Assembly: GCF_030142155.1 (NCBI RefSeq)
Contig: NZ_CP126247.1
Coordinates: forward strand, 1,488,001-1,552,000
DNA from: Arthrobacter sp. zg-Y820
GTDB taxonomy: Bacteria; Actinomycetota; Actinomycetes; Actinomycetales; Micrococcaceae
DNA: 64,000 bases
Reading direction: 5' to 3'
A program made the position numbers and the translations under genes. Positions 8,813 to 19,181 of this stretch are shown piece by piece (positions within the stretch are counted from its first letter, which is position 1; each line of letters opens with the position of its first letter). The notes under the pieces were generated by a model, which was not told where the DNA came from, made no database searches, and saw nothing but the letters and a program-made list of their open reading frames with translations.

Positions 8813-11338
8813 TCAGCCGGCCGCCGGATCCTCGCCCGGCTCGACGGGTGTGTTGCTCGGCCCCACCTGGTCCACCGGGTTGGTCAGCGGAATGCCGGAG
8901 CCGTCCCGCCGCCCGTGCTCGGTGGGCAGCGCCCGGGCCACGCCGTTGGCGGCCGCGGCCTTCGCCGGACCGTGCCCGGCCCAGGCCACCACGAGCGCGT
9001 CCTCGCCCTTCAGGAACCGGTGCGCACGCACGCCGCCGGTGGCGCGCCCCTTCACCGGATACTCGGCAAATTCGGTCACCTTCACCGACCCGCCGGGCGT
9101 GCCCGGGATGGTCTCGCTGCCGGTGGAGACGGTGACGACGACGGCGGCCGGATCGTTCTGCGCCACCACACCGAAGAACAGCACCCGGTCATCGGCGCCG
9201 AGCTTAATGCCGGCCACCCCGCCGGCGGTGCGGCCCTGCGGCCGGACCTGCGCGGCGCTGAAGCGCAGCAGCTGGGCCTGCTCGGTGACAAACACCAGTT
9301 CATCGGTGTCCTGCGGCGCCACGCCCACACCCACCACCTCGTCCTTGGGCTTGAGCGTGATGGCTTCCCAATCGTCGCGGTTCAGCGGATAGTCGGGGTT
9401 GACCCGCTTCACGATGCCGTTGCGCGTGCCCAGGGCCACGATCTCGTTCAGCGGCACCAGCCCGATCAGCTTTTCGCCCTTGGTCAGGGTCATGAAGTCC
9501 TTGACCGGCACCCCGCCGGCCATGTTCGGCAGGCCCGACGTCGGCGGGAGGGCAGGCATGTCCAGCACCTGAACGCGGATCATCCGGCCCGACGACGTGA
9601 GCGCCCCGATCTCGCCGCGCGCGGTGGTCTTCACGACCGAGCGGAACACATCGTGCCGCACCCGCTGTCCCGCTTCGGTGAGCGGCTCCTGATTGGCGGT
9701 CCGGGCGAGCTGCCCCGAGGTGGTGAGGATGACCCAGCACGGATCATCGGCAATCTCCAGCGGCAGTGCGGCCTTGGCCCCCTTGCCGGTAACGGCGGGA
9801 GCAGCAGCGGCGCCCTTCAGGGGAGAGGAGGCCTCCGACTCCAGCAGCACCGTCCGGCGCGGAGTGGCGTACTTCGCGGCAACCTCGCCGAGCTCATCGG
9901 AGACCAGGGAGCGCAGCCGCGGCTCGGAGTCGAGGATCGCCTGCAGCTCCTTAATGGCCAGCAGCAGCTCGTCCTTTTCCTTCTCCAGTTCCAGGCGCGA
10001 GTACTTGGTGAGCTGGCGCAGCCGCAGCTCCAGGATGTGGTTGGCCTGGATCTCGGTCAGGTCATAGATGGCCATGAGGCGTTCGCGCGCCTGGGCCGTC
10101 TCGTCCGAGGAACGGATGATCTGGATGACCTCGTCAATGTCCACGATCGCAATGAGCAGGCCCTCGACCAGGTGCAGCCGGTCCTGCTTCTTGCGCAGCC
10201 GGTACGCCGTGCGCCGGCGGACGACACCGAGCCGGTGCGCCACATAGACCTGCAGCAGTTCCACCAGGCCCAGGGTCCGGGGCTGGCCGTCCACCAGGGT
10301 GACGTTGTTGATCCCGAAGGAATCTTCCATGGGGGTGTACTTGTACAGCTGGGCCAGCACCGCGTTGGGATTGAAGCCGTTCTTCAGCTCAATGACCAGG
10401 CGCAGGCCGTGGCTGCGGTCCGTGAGGTCCACGATGTCCGAGACGCCCTGCAGCTTCTTGGACGTCACCGCGTCCTTGATTTTCTCGATGACCTTTTCCG
10501 GGCCCACCATGTACGGCAGCTCGGTGACCACCAGGCCGGTGCGGCGGGCGGTCAGCTGTTCCACCTCCACCTTGGCCCGGGTCTTGAAGGAACCGCGGCC
10601 GGAGGCATAGGCGTCGCGGATGCCGTCCAGGCCCACGATCCGCCCGCCGCTGGGCAGGTCGGGGCCGGGGATGAAGCGCATCAGCTCGTCGAGCGTGGCG
10701 TCGGGGTTCGCGATCAGATGCTGCGTGGCGGCAATGACCTCGCCGAGGTTGTGCGGGGCCATGTTGGTGGCCATGCCCACGGCGATGCCCGCGGCGCCGT
10801 TGACCAGCAGGTTGGGGAACGCGGCGGGCAGCACTTCGGGCTGCATCAGCTGGTTGTCGTAGTTGGGAACGAAGTCCACCACGTCTTCGTCCAGATGATC
10901 CGTCAGCGTCAGTGCCGGCGCGGCGAGGCGCGCCTCCGTGTACCGCGCTGCGGCGGGGCCGTCGTCGAGCGAGCCGAAGTTGCCGTGCCCGTCGATCAGC
11001 GGCAGGCGCAGCGCCCAGCTCTGGGCCATGCGGACCATGGCGTCGTAGATGGCGGAGTCGCCGTGGGGATGGAGCTTGCCCATCACCTCGCCCACCACCC
11101 GGGCGGACTTCACATGGCCGCGGTCCGGGCGCAGGCCCATGTCCGCCATCATGTACAGGATGCGCCGCTGGACGGGCTTGAGGCCGTCCCGGGCATCGGG
11201 AAGGGCGCGCGAATAAATCACCGAGTACGCGTACTCGAGGAAGGAACCTTCCATCTCGGTGGTGACATCAATGTCGATGATGTTCTCGGCGATGATCTCG
11301 CCGGGTGCGGTTTTGGAGACGGTTTGGCGCCGGGCCAT
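8813..11338 (-). CDS. parC: DNA topoisomerase IV / gyrase, subunit A
   Basis: 841-residue type IIA topoisomerase breakage-reunion subunit. ATG 11338 (MARRQTVSK) was preferred over 11359 because AAGGA lies upstream of it and homologues begin this way. The winged helix contains [11 protein letters not shown] (about 90-100) and the catalytic tyrosine is Y133 in AARYTE. The quinolone-determining positions are Ser95 and Asp99, the usual susceptible residues. The C-terminal beta-pinwheel contains [15 protein letters not shown]. It could be called a second GyrA-like subunit; the ParC assignment rests on general resemblance to Micrococcaceae sequences. Its partner ParE is not in the window. Divergent from the gene at 11451. 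Confidence 0.92.
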   Translation of the reverse strand: MARRQTVSKTAPGEIIAENIIDIDVTTEMEGSFLEYAYSVIYSRALPDARDGLKPVQRRILYMMADMGLRPDRGHVKSARVVGEVMGKLHPHGDSAIYDAMVRMAQSWALRLPLIDGHGNFGSLDDGPAAARYTEARLAAPALTLTDHLDEDVVDFVPNYDNQLMQPEVLPAAFPNLLVNGAAGIAVGMATNMAPHNLGEVIAATQHLIANPDATLDELMRFIPGPDLPSGGRIVGLDGIRDAYASGRGSFKTRAKVEVEQLTARRTGLVVTELPYMVGPEKVIEKIKDAVTSKKLQGVSDIVDLTDRSHGLRLVIELKNGFNPNAVLAQLYKYTPMEDSFGINNVTLVDGQPRTLGLVELLQVYVAHRLGVVRRRTAYRLRKKQDRLHLVEGLLIAIVDIDEVIQIIRSSDETAQARERLMAIYDLTEIQANHILELRLRQLTKYSRLELEKEKDELLLAIKELQAILDSEPRLRSLVSDELGEVAAKYATPRRTVLLESEASSPLKGAAAAPAVTGKGAKAALPLEIADDPCWVILTTSGQLARTANQEPLTEAGQRVRHDVFRSVVKTTARGEIGALTSSGRMIRVQVLDMPALPPTSGLPNMAGGVPVKDFMTLTKGEKLIGLVPLNEIVALGTRNGIVKRVNPDYPLNRDDWEAITLKPKDEVVGVGVAPQDTDELVFVTEQAQLLRFSAAQVRPQGRTAGGVAGIKLGADDRVLFFGVVAQNDPAAVVVTVSTGSETIPGTPGGSVKVTEFAEYPVKGRATGGVRAHRFLKGEDALVVAWAGHGPAKAAAANGVARALPTEHGRRDGSGIPLTNPVDQVGPSNTPVEPGEDPAAG

Positions 11339-11450
11339 GCTGTTGTCGGGTCCTTGCATTGGTAGGGGATAACGGGTGTGCAGGATGCGGCGGCGCGGCG
11401 GCCGATGCGCCCTGCAGACAGCGGAGAAATTTTCCCACTACTCTGAGTCT

Positions 11451-14165
11451 ATGGCGGAGCAGGGACATTACCCCGAATATTGGGAAGCTGACGTGGTGTT
11501 GCGGGACGGCGGCACCGGGCATTTGAGACCGGTGACACCGGCCGATGCGCCGGCCCTGCAGGAGTTCCACATGAAGCAGTCGCAGAGCTCGATCTATCTG
11601 CGGTTCTTCACCTACAAGGCCAAGCTCAGCAACAAGGAGCTGGCCCGGTTCACCAACGTGGACTACCGGGACCGCGTGGCGTTCGTCATCACCATCGGAG
11701 CCGAAATCATCGGGATCGGCCGCTACGACCGGCTCGACGACCCCACCGAAGCCGAAGTGGCGTTCAACATCTCGGACGGGCACCAGGGCCGCGGCCTGGG
11801 CTCGATCCTGCTGGAACACCTGGCGGCCGCGGCGCGGGAAAACGGCATCCGCCGGTTCTCCGCCGAGGTGCTCCCCGAGAACCGCAAGATGATCGGCGTC
11901 TTCGCCGACGCCGGCTACGAGGTCCGCCGGCACTTCGACGACGGCGTGATCGCGCTGGACTTCAACATCGACCCCACTGACAAGTCCCGGGCCGTCATGG
12001 AAGCGCGCGAACACCGCGCCGAGGCCCGCAGCGTCGCCGATCTGCTCTCCCCGTCCTCAGTGGCCGTCATCGGTGCCAGCCGCGAATGGGGCACCGTGGG
12101 CTACCAGCTGCTGGAACACATCATTGAAGGCGGATTCACCGGCTCCGTCTACGCCGTCAACCCGGAAGCCTTCGAACTGGCGGGCATGGTCTGCCACGCC
12201 CGGATCGCCGACGTGCCGGAACCGGTGCAGCTGGCCATCATTGCGGTGCCCTACGACCAGGTGCTCGGCGTCGCCGAGGAATGCGCCCGCGCCGGGGTCA
12301 AGGAACTGCTGGTTGCCACTGCAGGCTTCGCGAACGACGGCGAACGCGGCCTGGCCCGGCAGCGCCGCCTGGTGCGGCACGCCCGGGCCAACGGCATGCG
12401 CGTGGTCGGTCCGGCGTCGCTGGGCCTGATCAACACCCGCCCCGACGTCTCCCTGAACGCCTCCATGGCTCCGGCGATGCCGGCCAGGGGAGGGCTGGGC
12501 CTCTTCAGCCAGTCCGCGGGCATCGGGGTCCTGCTCTACGCCGCGGCACAGCGGCGCGGGCTGGGCCTGTCCTCGACCATCTCCGCCGGCAACCGCGCCG
12601 ACGTCTCCGGCAACGATGCCATGCAGTACTGGGAGGACGACACCGACACCCGGGTGGTGGGCATGTACCTGGAGTCCGTGGGCAACCCGCGCAAGTTTTC
12701 CCGCATCGCCCGGCGGCTGGCCACCTCCAAACCCGTGATCGTCGCCAAATCCGACGTCACCGGGCTGCAGCTGCCGCCCGGGCACGCCGTGCGGACCACG
12801 CAGGCGCCGGCCGGGGCGCTGGACGCCATGCTGCGGCAGTCCGGAGTCATCCGCGTGAACACCAACGAACAGCTGATGGATGTCGTGCAGATCGCCGTCA
12901 GCCAGCCGCTGCCGGCGGGCCGCTCCCTGGCGGTGTTCAGCAACTCGGCAGCCCTGGGCCGGGTGGTCGCGGACGCGGCTCTCGGCCTGGACCTGGAGCT
13001 GGGCAGCCTGCAGACCGACCTCGTCCTGGACGCCGGCATGAGCGTGGCCCTGCCGCTGCTGCGTGCCACCGTCACCAAGACCCTCGCGGACGACGCCGTG
13101 CATGCCGCCGTCGTAACCCTGCTGCCCTCGCCGGGGCTGACGACGGAGAAGATCGCGCAGTGCCTGCAGGAGTGTGCCGCTGAAACCGGCAAGCCGGTTG
13201 TTGCCGCGTTCACTGGGATCATGGACCCGGGCGCCCACGTGGAGGGCATCCTGACTTCCGGCAGCTCCGGCAGCTCCGGGAGCACCGGGGAGGACGGGCG
13301 CCAGCCCGGCCTGCCCTGTTTCTCCAGCCCCGGTGCCGCCGTCGCTGCGCTCGCCTCCCTGGTCCGGTACACCGAATGGTCCGCCCGCGACCACGGTCAC
13401 TTCATCGAGCCGGCCGGCGCCGATCCCGACGGCGCCCGCGCCTTCATCGACACGCTCCTGACCCGGGTGGCGGGGGACGGGCTGACCCGGCTGACCGCCG
13501 ACGAAACCACCCGGCTGCTGCGCTTCTACGGGGTGGAACTGCTGCCGTCACTGCCCTTCACCAGCGGGGAGGAGGCGGTGGCGGCCGCCGACACGCTCGG
13601 CTGGCCGGTGGTCATCAAAACGATGGACGAGCACCTGCGGCACCGGCTGGACCTGGGCGGCGTGCGGCTGAACATTTCCACGCCGGAGGACCTGCTCACC
13701 AACATCGCGCAGATGAAGCAGGCGCTGGAACCCTACGGCAGCTTTGAACTCGAGGTGCAGTCCATGGCGCCGTCCGGGCAGGGCTGCATGGTCCGCGCGA
13801 TTGAGGATCCGCTGCTGGGGCCGGTGCTGTCCTTCGGCCTGGCCGGGGATGCGGTGAACCTGCTGGACGACTGGGCGCACGGCATTCCGCCGCTGACGGA
13901 CACCGACGTCGCGGACCTGGTGCGCGCACCCCGGGCCTCCGGAAAGCTGTTCGGCTATCAGGGGTTGCCCAAGGCCCATGTGGCTGCGCTGGAAGACCTG
14001 ATCTCGCGGCTGGCGCTGCTCAAGGACGAGCACCCCGAGATTGCGCTGCTGGAAATCAACCCCGTGCTGGTGTCCACCACGGGTGTGACGGTCCTCAGCG
14101 CCGACGTCCGGCTCGGCAATCCGCAGCAGCGGACGGACAGCGCACGACGGGCGATGAGGGACTAG
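11451..14165 (+). CDS. GNAT acetyltransferase fused to acetate-CoA ligase (ADP-forming)-like protein
   Basis: 904-residue fusion. An N-terminal GNAT domain (about 15-170; acetyl-CoA loop HQGRGLGSILLEHL near 112) is followed by a CoA-binding Rossmann domain (SVAVIGASREWGTVG, about 200), a succinyl-CoA-ligase-like segment (about 340-640) and a C-terminal ATP-grasp domain (about 685-900, VVIKTMDEHLRHRLDLGGV). This is the domain set of the PatZ/Pka protein acetyltransferases, but with GNAT at the N terminus instead of the C terminus. The role may be lysine acetylation of acyl-CoA synthetases; this is inferred. ATG 11451 is preceded by TACTCT (11439-11444) with a 6-nt gap and no Shine-Dalgarno, suggesting leaderless initiation. 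Confidence 0.9.
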   Translation: MAEQGHYPEYWEADVVLRDGGTGHLRPVTPADAPALQEFHMKQSQSSIYLRFFTYKAKLSNKELARFTNVDYRDRVAFVITIGAEIIGIGRYDRLDDPTEAEVAFNISDGHQGRGLGSILLEHLAAAARENGIRRFSAEVLPENRKMIGVFADAGYEVRRHFDDGVIALDFNIDPTDKSRAVMEAREHRAEARSVADLLSPSSVAVIGASREWGTVGYQLLEHIIEGGFTGSVYAVNPEAFELAGMVCHARIADVPEPVQLAIIAVPYDQVLGVAEECARAGVKELLVATAGFANDGERGLARQRRLVRHARANGMRVVGPASLGLINTRPDVSLNASMAPAMPARGGLGLFSQSAGIGVLLYAAAQRRGLGLSSTISAGNRADVSGNDAMQYWEDDTDTRVVGMYLESVGNPRKFSRIARRLATSKPVIVAKSDVTGLQLPPGHAVRTTQAPAGALDAMLRQSGVIRVNTNEQLMDVVQIAVSQPLPAGRSLAVFSNSAALGRVVADAALGLDLELGSLQTDLVLDAGMSVALPLLRATVTKTLADDAVHAAVVTLLPSPGLTTEKIAQCLQECAAETGKPVVAAFTGIMDPGAHVEGILTSGSSGSSGSTGEDGRQPGLPCFSSPGAAVAALASLVRYTEWSARDHGHFIEPAGADPDGARAFIDTLLTRVAGDGLTRLTADETTRLLRFYGVELLPSLPFTSGEEAVAAADTLGWPVVIKTMDEHLRHRLDLGGVRLNISTPEDLLTNIAQMKQALEPYGSFELEVQSMAPSGQGCMVRAIEDPLLGPVLSFGLAGDAVNLLDDWAHGIPPLTDTDVADLVRAPRASGKLFGYQGLPKAHVAALEDLISRLALLKDEHPEIALLEINPVLVSTTGVTVLSADVRLGNPQQRTDSARRAMRD

Positions 14166-14268
14166 CCACACGGGCGGCACCAGGAGGAACCGGGAGATGC
14201 CGGACTAACTCGGATTGCTCCCGCGCGCCATTTAGGTACTGGGGCGCTCTCTGGGGGAAACTGGAAGC

Positions 14269-14937
14269 ATGTCGCCGTTACTTTCCGCTGAACGCCGCAG
14301 CCTTGACGCTTCCATGGAGCGGGCAGGCTTTTACCCCACCCTTTTGGCCGACGTGGTCCACGATGCCCTGGACGGCCGTGAACCGCTCTCCCACATCATC
14401 CATCTGGAAACCCACTTCGAGCGCACCGAGGTGCACCGCCACATCACGGTGCTGGTGCTGACCGAGGACATGCTGGTGATCACCCATGTTGACGACCAGC
14501 AGCTGGACGACGCCGGTGAGCAGATGATGGCGCAGGTCTCCACCGAATCGGTGCCGGTCACCCAGATCCGCTCAGTGGTCCTGGGCTACATGTATGCCCA
14601 GCCGCAGGACTACAAGCCCTCGGACCAGGCCCGCGAGCTCACCCTGGCCATTGCCTGGTCCGGCGGCCAGCGCCTGGACATGGGACCGGCCGGCTGCGCC
14701 GATCCGCAGTGCGACGCCGACCACGGCTACACCGGCACCATCGCCCAGGAGGACATTGTGCTCCGGGTCAGTGCCGAGGCCGACGGCGCGCAGGCAGTGC
14801 AGAACGCCAAGGATTTCGCCCGCGCCCTGCGCAAGGTCAACACTGACACCGTCAATCTGCGGCCGGCGGAGCCCGGGGACTCCCGGCGCGTACCCGGCAT
14901 CGGCAGCCGGTTCAACCGCACCCACCACCAGCGGTAA
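14269..14937 (+). CDS. DUF5998 family protein
   Basis: 222-residue cytosolic protein of unknown function, recognised as the DUF5998 family of actinobacteria. It shows an N-terminal helical segment (ERAGFYPTLLADVVHDALDG), a beta-rich core (HRHITVLVLTEDMLVITHVDD) and a cysteine pair in GCADPQCDADHGYTG that could bind a metal. The C terminus is Arg/His-rich. Shine-Dalgarno TGGAAG precedes ATG 14269. It ends 6 nt before the phosphodiesterase-like gene, with which it is probably co-transcribed, followed by thymidine kinase. Confidence 0.85.
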   Translation: MSPLLSAERRSLDASMERAGFYPTLLADVVHDALDGREPLSHIIHLETHFERTEVHRHITVLVLTEDMLVITHVDDQQLDDAGEQMMAQVSTESVPVTQIRSVVLGYMYAQPQDYKPSDQARELTLAIAWSGGQRLDMGPAGCADPQCDADHGYTGTIAQEDIVLRVSAEADGAQAVQNAKDFARALRKVNTDTVNLRPAEPGDSRRVPGIGSRFNRTHHQR

Positions 14938-14943
14938 GGGCCC

Positions 14944-16188
14944 ATGAACTTGCCCTCCGGAACAGGTCCCGGCGCCGTTGCCCCGTCCGGCACGGCCCCC
15001 GGCGAACCGCTGCCTCCCGCCCCGGGCTACGGCCGCAGCAGTGTTGCCGAGGTTCTCACCAGCTCGGCCGCCGTCCTCGGCGTCCCCGGCTTTGCCAATA
15101 CCCTGAACCTGCCGGCCGCCAAGCGGGTCTGCGTGGTCATGGTGGACGGTTTGGGCTGGTCCCTGCTGAAGCAGCGCGGCGGCCACGCGCCGTTCCTGCG
15201 CAGCTTCCTGCCCGCCGGCCGCGTCCTTACTGCGGCTTTCCCCACCACCACGGCGGCCTCGCTCGCCTCGCTGGGCACCGGGCTGCCGCCCGGAGAACAC
15301 GGCATGGTGGGCTATGACGTGCTGGATCCGGAGCAGGACAAGGTTGTCAATATGCTCGGGAACTGGGACTCCGGCGTTGATCCCCAGCGCTGGCAGCCGC
15401 ATCCCACCGTTCTGGAACGGGTGGCGGAACACCTTCCGGTGGCCTCGGTCAGCCTGCCGCGGTTCGCCGATTCGGCGATGACCCGGGCCGCCCTGCGCGG
15501 CGGCACCTTCATCGGCGCCACCGGTGTCCATGCCCGGGTGGCAGCCGCTGCCGAAGCCCTGGCCGCATCCCCGCGCATGCTGATGTACCTGTACTGGAAC
15601 GAATTGGACAAGGCCGGCCACAAGCACGGTGCCCAGTCCGCGCAGTGGGGCTTCCAGCTCGAGGAGCTGGACAGCGCCCTGAAGCTGCTGGCCGCCCGGC
15701 TGCCGGCCGACACGCTGCTGCTGCTGACGGCGGACCACGGCATGGTCGACATTGCTCCGGAGCACCGGTACGACTTTTCGGAAGACCCGGCGCTGATCGC
15801 CGGCGTGCGGCACACCGCGGGGGAGCCGCGGATGGTGCACCTGTACCTGGAACCCGACGCCGGCGCCCGGGAGCGGGAAACCCTGATGGCCGCCTGGCGC
15901 GCCGCCTACGGCAGCAAAATCTGGATCGCCACCCGGGAGGAAGCCGTCGCCGCCGGCTGGTTCGGGCCGGTCGTGAACGAGTCGGTGCTGCCGCGCATTG
16001 GCGACGTCCTTGTCCTGGCGCGCGAACCGATCGCCCTGTACGACCTTCGGCGCATGAAGGCCTCCTCCCTGGAAGTGGTGGGCCAGCACGGCTCCCTCAC
16101 CCGGGCGGAGCGGGAAGTGCCGTTGCTGCAGCTGGCGGTGCCTGCTGCCCGGCGCAGTGCCGGAGCCCAGGGCCGGGGAAAGAAGTAA
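14944..16188 (+). CDS. Alkaline phosphatase-superfamily phosphodiesterase / nucleotide pyrophosphatase
   Basis: 414 residues of the type I phosphodiesterase/nucleotide pyrophosphatase group. Metal and nucleophile residues are visible: VDGLGW with Asp68, the nucleophile Thr in FPTTTAAS (about 101), NELDKAGHKHG (Asp and two His, about 218-227), and TADHGMVD (Asp265, His266). There is no clear signal peptide; a Pro/Ala-rich N terminus of about 30 residues precedes the fold, so it is probably cytosolic. Substrate unknown. Sits between DUF5998 (6-nt gap) and thymidine kinase (2-nt gap), consistent with one operon. Confidence 0.88.
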   Translation: MNLPSGTGPGAVAPSGTAPGEPLPPAPGYGRSSVAEVLTSSAAVLGVPGFANTLNLPAAKRVCVVMVDGLGWSLLKQRGGHAPFLRSFLPAGRVLTAAFPTTTAASLASLGTGLPPGEHGMVGYDVLDPEQDKVVNMLGNWDSGVDPQRWQPHPTVLERVAEHLPVASVSLPRFADSAMTRAALRGGTFIGATGVHARVAAAAEALAASPRMLMYLYWNELDKAGHKHGAQSAQWGFQLEELDSALKLLAARLPADTLLLLTADHGMVDIAPEHRYDFSEDPALIAGVRHTAGEPRMVHLYLEPDAGARERETLMAAWRAAYGSKIWIATREEAVAAGWFGPVVNESVLPRIGDVLVLAREPIALYDLRRMKASSLEVVGQHGSLTRAEREVPLLQLAVPAARRSAGAQGRGKK

Positions 16189-16190
16189 CC

Positions 16191-16943
16191 GTGGCTGAGC
16201 TCGTCTTCTTTTCCGGAACCATGGACTGCGGCAAGTCAACGCTGGCGCTGCAGATGGATTACAACCACAGCGCCCGCGGCCGCGGCGGCATCCTGTTCAG
16301 CCGCAACGACCGCGCCGGGGACTCGGTGATTTCCTCCCGGCTCGGACTGCGCACTCCCGCGGTGGAGGTCACTGACAGCACTGACTTCTGGAACGAAGTA
16401 ACGAACCGCCGCGGCGCCGGATTCGCCGTGGACTACCTCATCTGCGACGAGGCACAGTTCTACTCCGCCGAACAGGTGGAGCAGCTGGCCCGAGTGGTGG
16501 ACGAACTGTGCGCGGATGTTTTTGCCTTCGGCATCACATCGGACTTCCGGACCCGGCTCTTCCCCGGATCCCAACGGCTGATTGAGCTGGCCGACCGGAT
16601 GGAAGTGCTCCAGGTGCGCGCCCTGTGCTGGTGCGGCCGCAGAGCCACCCACAACGCCCGAACCGTGAACGGCATCATGGTGGTGGAGGGGGACCAGGTG
16701 GTGGTCGGAGACGTCGGAAAGCATGCTCCGGCGGCGGTGCCCGCGGAGTCCGCCCCCGTTGCGGAGGAGCCGTTGTTTGCCGCGGAGGCCGTACGGAGTG
16801 CGCCGGTGATCGGTTATGAAACCCTGTGCCGCCGGCACTACATGCGGCGGGTCACTGCACACAAAGCTGAATCGATTGCTGAGCTGGCACCCGGCTCCGC
16901 CACGGATCTCGACGTCTGCGCCGTGCCCCCGCGCGAAGCCTGA
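16191..16943 (+). CDS. tdk: Thymidine kinase
   Basis: 250-residue type II thymidine kinase that phosphorylates thymidine for dTTP salvage. Start GTG 16191 lies 2 nt after the upstream stop; the frame runs far back without another good start. P-loop SGTMDCGKST (about 8-17), Walker B/lasso DEAQF (about 86), and the zinc site formed by CWCG near 144 and the C-terminal CRRHYMR, although the first pair is C-x-C rather than C-x-x-C. An insertion of about 30 residues rich in Ala, Val and Glu (AAVPAESAPVAEEPLFAAEA) precedes the last zinc ligands. Convergent with sepH. Confidence 0.93.
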   Translation: MAELVFFSGTMDCGKSTLALQMDYNHSARGRGGILFSRNDRAGDSVISSRLGLRTPAVEVTDSTDFWNEVTNRRGAGFAVDYLICDEAQFYSAEQVEQLARVVDELCADVFAFGITSDFRTRLFPGSQRLIELADRMEVLQVRALCWCGRRATHNARTVNGIMVVEGDQVVVGDVGKHAPAAVPAESAPVAEEPLFAAEAVRSAPVIGYETLCRRHYMRRVTAHKAESIAELAPGSATDLDVCAVPPREA

Positions 16944-16956
16944 ACCCCGGTTCCGG

Positions 16957-16986
16957 TCCTGCCGGGAGCCACTCCGCGGCAGGACG
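16957..16986. terminator. Hairpin between tdk and sepH
   Basis: GTCCTGCCG (16957-16965) and CGGCAGGAC (16978-16986) are perfect arms around a 12-nt loop in the 100-bp convergent gap. No T-tract, so the terminator role is inferred from position. Confidence 0.5.
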
Positions 16987-17045
16987 GCCGGTGTTCGGCT
17001 GGTGGGGACCGGGTGGAAGACTTGGCCAGACGTTGGAAGAGCTGG

Positions 17046-18524
17046 CTAGTCGCCCTTGGTGCCGAAGACGATGTCGTCCCAGCTGGGAACTGAGGAGCGC
17101 TTGGGCTTGATGCCCCGCCGGTCGGCGGAGTCTTCGCCCTTCGTTGCGTCGTCGGAGCCCGTGACATCGTTCTTCGGAGCGCCCGAACTCATCCGGTCCC
17201 AGGGGAAGTCGGTCCGGCCGCTCTTCCGTCCGGCGGGCTTGGCCTTGCCCCGGCCGGCCGGAGCGGCCCCGCTGTCGGGGGTTGCCTTAATGGACTCAGC
17301 CGCGGCAGGCGCCGCGGCCTTTTTGACCGCGGGGGCCTCGGGCGCCTCAGCACCGGCGGTCGCCTCAGTGCCGGTGCCGTCGTTGGCTTTGGCGATGTCG
17401 GCGGACGAAGAGGCCGGATCCATGCCGTTGCCGGAACCCTTGGCTGAATCCTTTCCGGAAGCAGCTGCTGTTTCGCCGCGGCGGCGGAACGGGCGGGCGA
17501 GGACACTGATTTCCCGGGTTCCCGGGTTGACGCCGTCCGACAAACGGAGCGAGTCCGGCGCATCGGGGGCCTCGATTGCCTCAGCGGCGGCCGGAGCCAG
17601 CGAAAGGCGTCCGGTGCGCGGGCGGCTGGAGCCGGCGTCGTCGAGCTCGGCGCGTCCGTCACGGGGATGGGCGGCCGGGATGACGCCCTTGGCCAGCAGG
17701 GTCGCCAGGGCATCGTCGCCGTCTTCATCAGCGCCGAGGCGCTGGCCGCGGCGGGACCGCAGGACCTCGAGCAGATTGTCGGTGTCCTCGTCGCCGTCCT
17801 CGGACGCGCCGTCGGTCTCCGCCGGTGGCACGGCCTCGAAATCAAAAACCCGGTCGGCGACGGCGGTGAGCCGGCGGGACGGCACGGGGGAGTCCAGCGG
17901 TTCCAGCTCGCTGAGCAGCTGGGCCCAACGGTTGGAGTTGGAGACGCTCTTGCGCAGCGGGCTGAATGTCCAGCGGGCCGGGGGTTCCTCGCCCACCGAC
18001 ACCTGGGAGTCGTTCCCCAAGTCGAAGCGCGCCACGACGTCCCAGGTGGAATCCGGACGCCGCCAGGCATCCCATTCCACGCTGTCAGGGTCCACGCCGA
18101 AGGCCTTGAGCCGGTGGTTGACCATGTCGCCCAGATTGACAGGGCTGTCACCGAAGGTGCTGCGGTAGCCGTCATGGGTCGCTGAGAGGGGGGCGGCAAC
18201 TTCGACGCCCTGGGCCTGGCGGGCCACATAATCGCGTTCCGCGCGAACGGGACCCTCGTAGCGTCGGATGTGGGCAAGGTCCAGGCCCGAGATCTCCGCG
18301 ACCTCTTCTGCGCTGGCGCCGGACCGGATGCGCGCCTGGATGTCACGCGGAGTCATGGCCGGGCCCTCGGGCCGTTCTGCCGCTGACGTGGAGCGGTGCA
18401 CCGGTCGGGATACTGCCACCCTGAGCGCTTCGTCCATCCGAAGCCGGAATGTTTCCCCACCTTTACCGCTGAGCAGCAAATGCTCGCCACCCTCATGGAC
18501 ACCCACGAGACGTAGATCCTGCAT
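17046..18524 (-). CDS. sepH: Septation protein SepH (DUF3071)
   Basis: 492-residue cell-division protein that in Streptomyces and mycobacteria binds FtsZ and stimulates its assembly. ATG 18524 (MQDLRLVGVHEGGEHLLL) was chosen because GGAGG lies 8 nt upstream; a GTG at 18539 would overlap that ribosome site. The N-terminal DUF3071 domain (about 1-165) contains the helix-turn-helix segment SAEEVAEISGLDLAHIRRYEG. The rest is a long, low-complexity acidic/Ala-rich disordered region ending in a short basic block, KPKRSSVPSWDDIVFG, shared by family members. Divergent from the DUF4193 gene. Confidence 0.93.
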   Translation of the reverse strand: MQDLRLVGVHEGGEHLLLSGKGGETFRLRMDEALRVAVSRPVHRSTSAAERPEGPAMTPRDIQARIRSGASAEEVAEISGLDLAHIRRYEGPVRAERDYVARQAQGVEVAAPLSATHDGYRSTFGDSPVNLGDMVNHRLKAFGVDPDSVEWDAWRRPDSTWDVVARFDLGNDSQVSVGEEPPARWTFSPLRKSVSNSNRWAQLLSELEPLDSPVPSRRLTAVADRVFDFEAVPPAETDGASEDGDEDTDNLLEVLRSRRGQRLGADEDGDDALATLLAKGVIPAAHPRDGRAELDDAGSSRPRTGRLSLAPAAAEAIEAPDAPDSLRLSDGVNPGTREISVLARPFRRRGETAAASGKDSAKGSGNGMDPASSSADIAKANDGTGTEATAGAEAPEAPAVKKAAAPAAAESIKATPDSGAAPAGRGKAKPAGRKSGRTDFPWDRMSSGAPKNDVTGSDDATKGEDSADRRGIKPKRSSVPSWDDIVFGTKGD

Positions 18525-18863
18525 GAACCAATCCTCCACCCGTTAGCAATACCTTCTTGAAACAATGCCATCCGGAAGGCCGAACGCCTACTGTTTGCAA
18601 GGGTGTGGCGCGGTTCGGCTGCTCACGGCGGCCTGTTCTGAAGCCTGGGCTGCGTCCCGGGTTTTCACGTTTGCCGGGTTCAGCGCCGGGGCAGGGCTCA
18701 ACTGTGGCTATTTTCTCCACCCTCAGCAAAAATCTCTGGTTTACGGGCACAAAAGGGAACGCCATGGCGTTGATACCTCCGAGCCAAAGAAGCAAGCTGG
18801 TCTAGCTACCGGCTGCAGCTCATTCAACCCACAAGACTCGACCGGATGGTGAGAGTACGGATT
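18525..18863. other. Gene-free divergent region between sepH and DUF4193 gene
   Basis: 339 bp that should carry the sepH promoter (minus) and the DUF4193 promoter (plus). Short frames here show no recognisable protein. I see no convincing palindrome or RNA element. Confidence 0.5.
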
Positions 18864-19166
18864 ATGGCGACTGACTACGATGCGCCGCGCAAGACAGACG
18901 AGGACATCAGCGAAGAATCCCTGGAGGAACTAAAGACCCGCCGGACCGCCGGCACGCAGTCGGCGGTCGTGGATGAAGACGAGGCCGAGGTCGCTGACAG
19001 CTTTGAGCTCCCCGGAGCGGACCTTTCCGGGGAGGAACTGCTGGTGCGGGTGCTGCCCGCGCAGGCTGACGAATTTACCTGTGCCTCCTGCTTCCTGGTG
19101 CGGCACCGGTCCCAGATCGCGGCGGAGAAGGACGGGCTGTACTACTGCATCGACTGCGAGGGGTGA
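18864..19166 (+). CDS. DUF4193 family protein (Rv2699c-like)
   Basis: 100-residue acidic protein conserved across actinobacteria. The N-terminal half is charged and probably flexible (TDEDISEESLEELKTRR); the C-terminal half has a zinc-ribbon-like arrangement, CASC and CIDC about 20 residues apart (FTCASCFLVRHRSQ and YYCIDCEG). Function unknown; nucleic-acid or protein binding through the ribbon is a guess. ATG 18864 was chosen because MATDYDAPRKTDED is the usual family start. First gene of the conserved block with DUF3093 and dut. Confidence 0.92.
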   Translation: MATDYDAPRKTDEDISEESLEELKTRRTAGTQSAVVDEDEAEVADSFELPGADLSGEELLVRVLPAQADEFTCASCFLVRHRSQIAAEKDGLYYCIDCEG

Positions 19167-19181
19167 TGCCCGCACGGTTCA

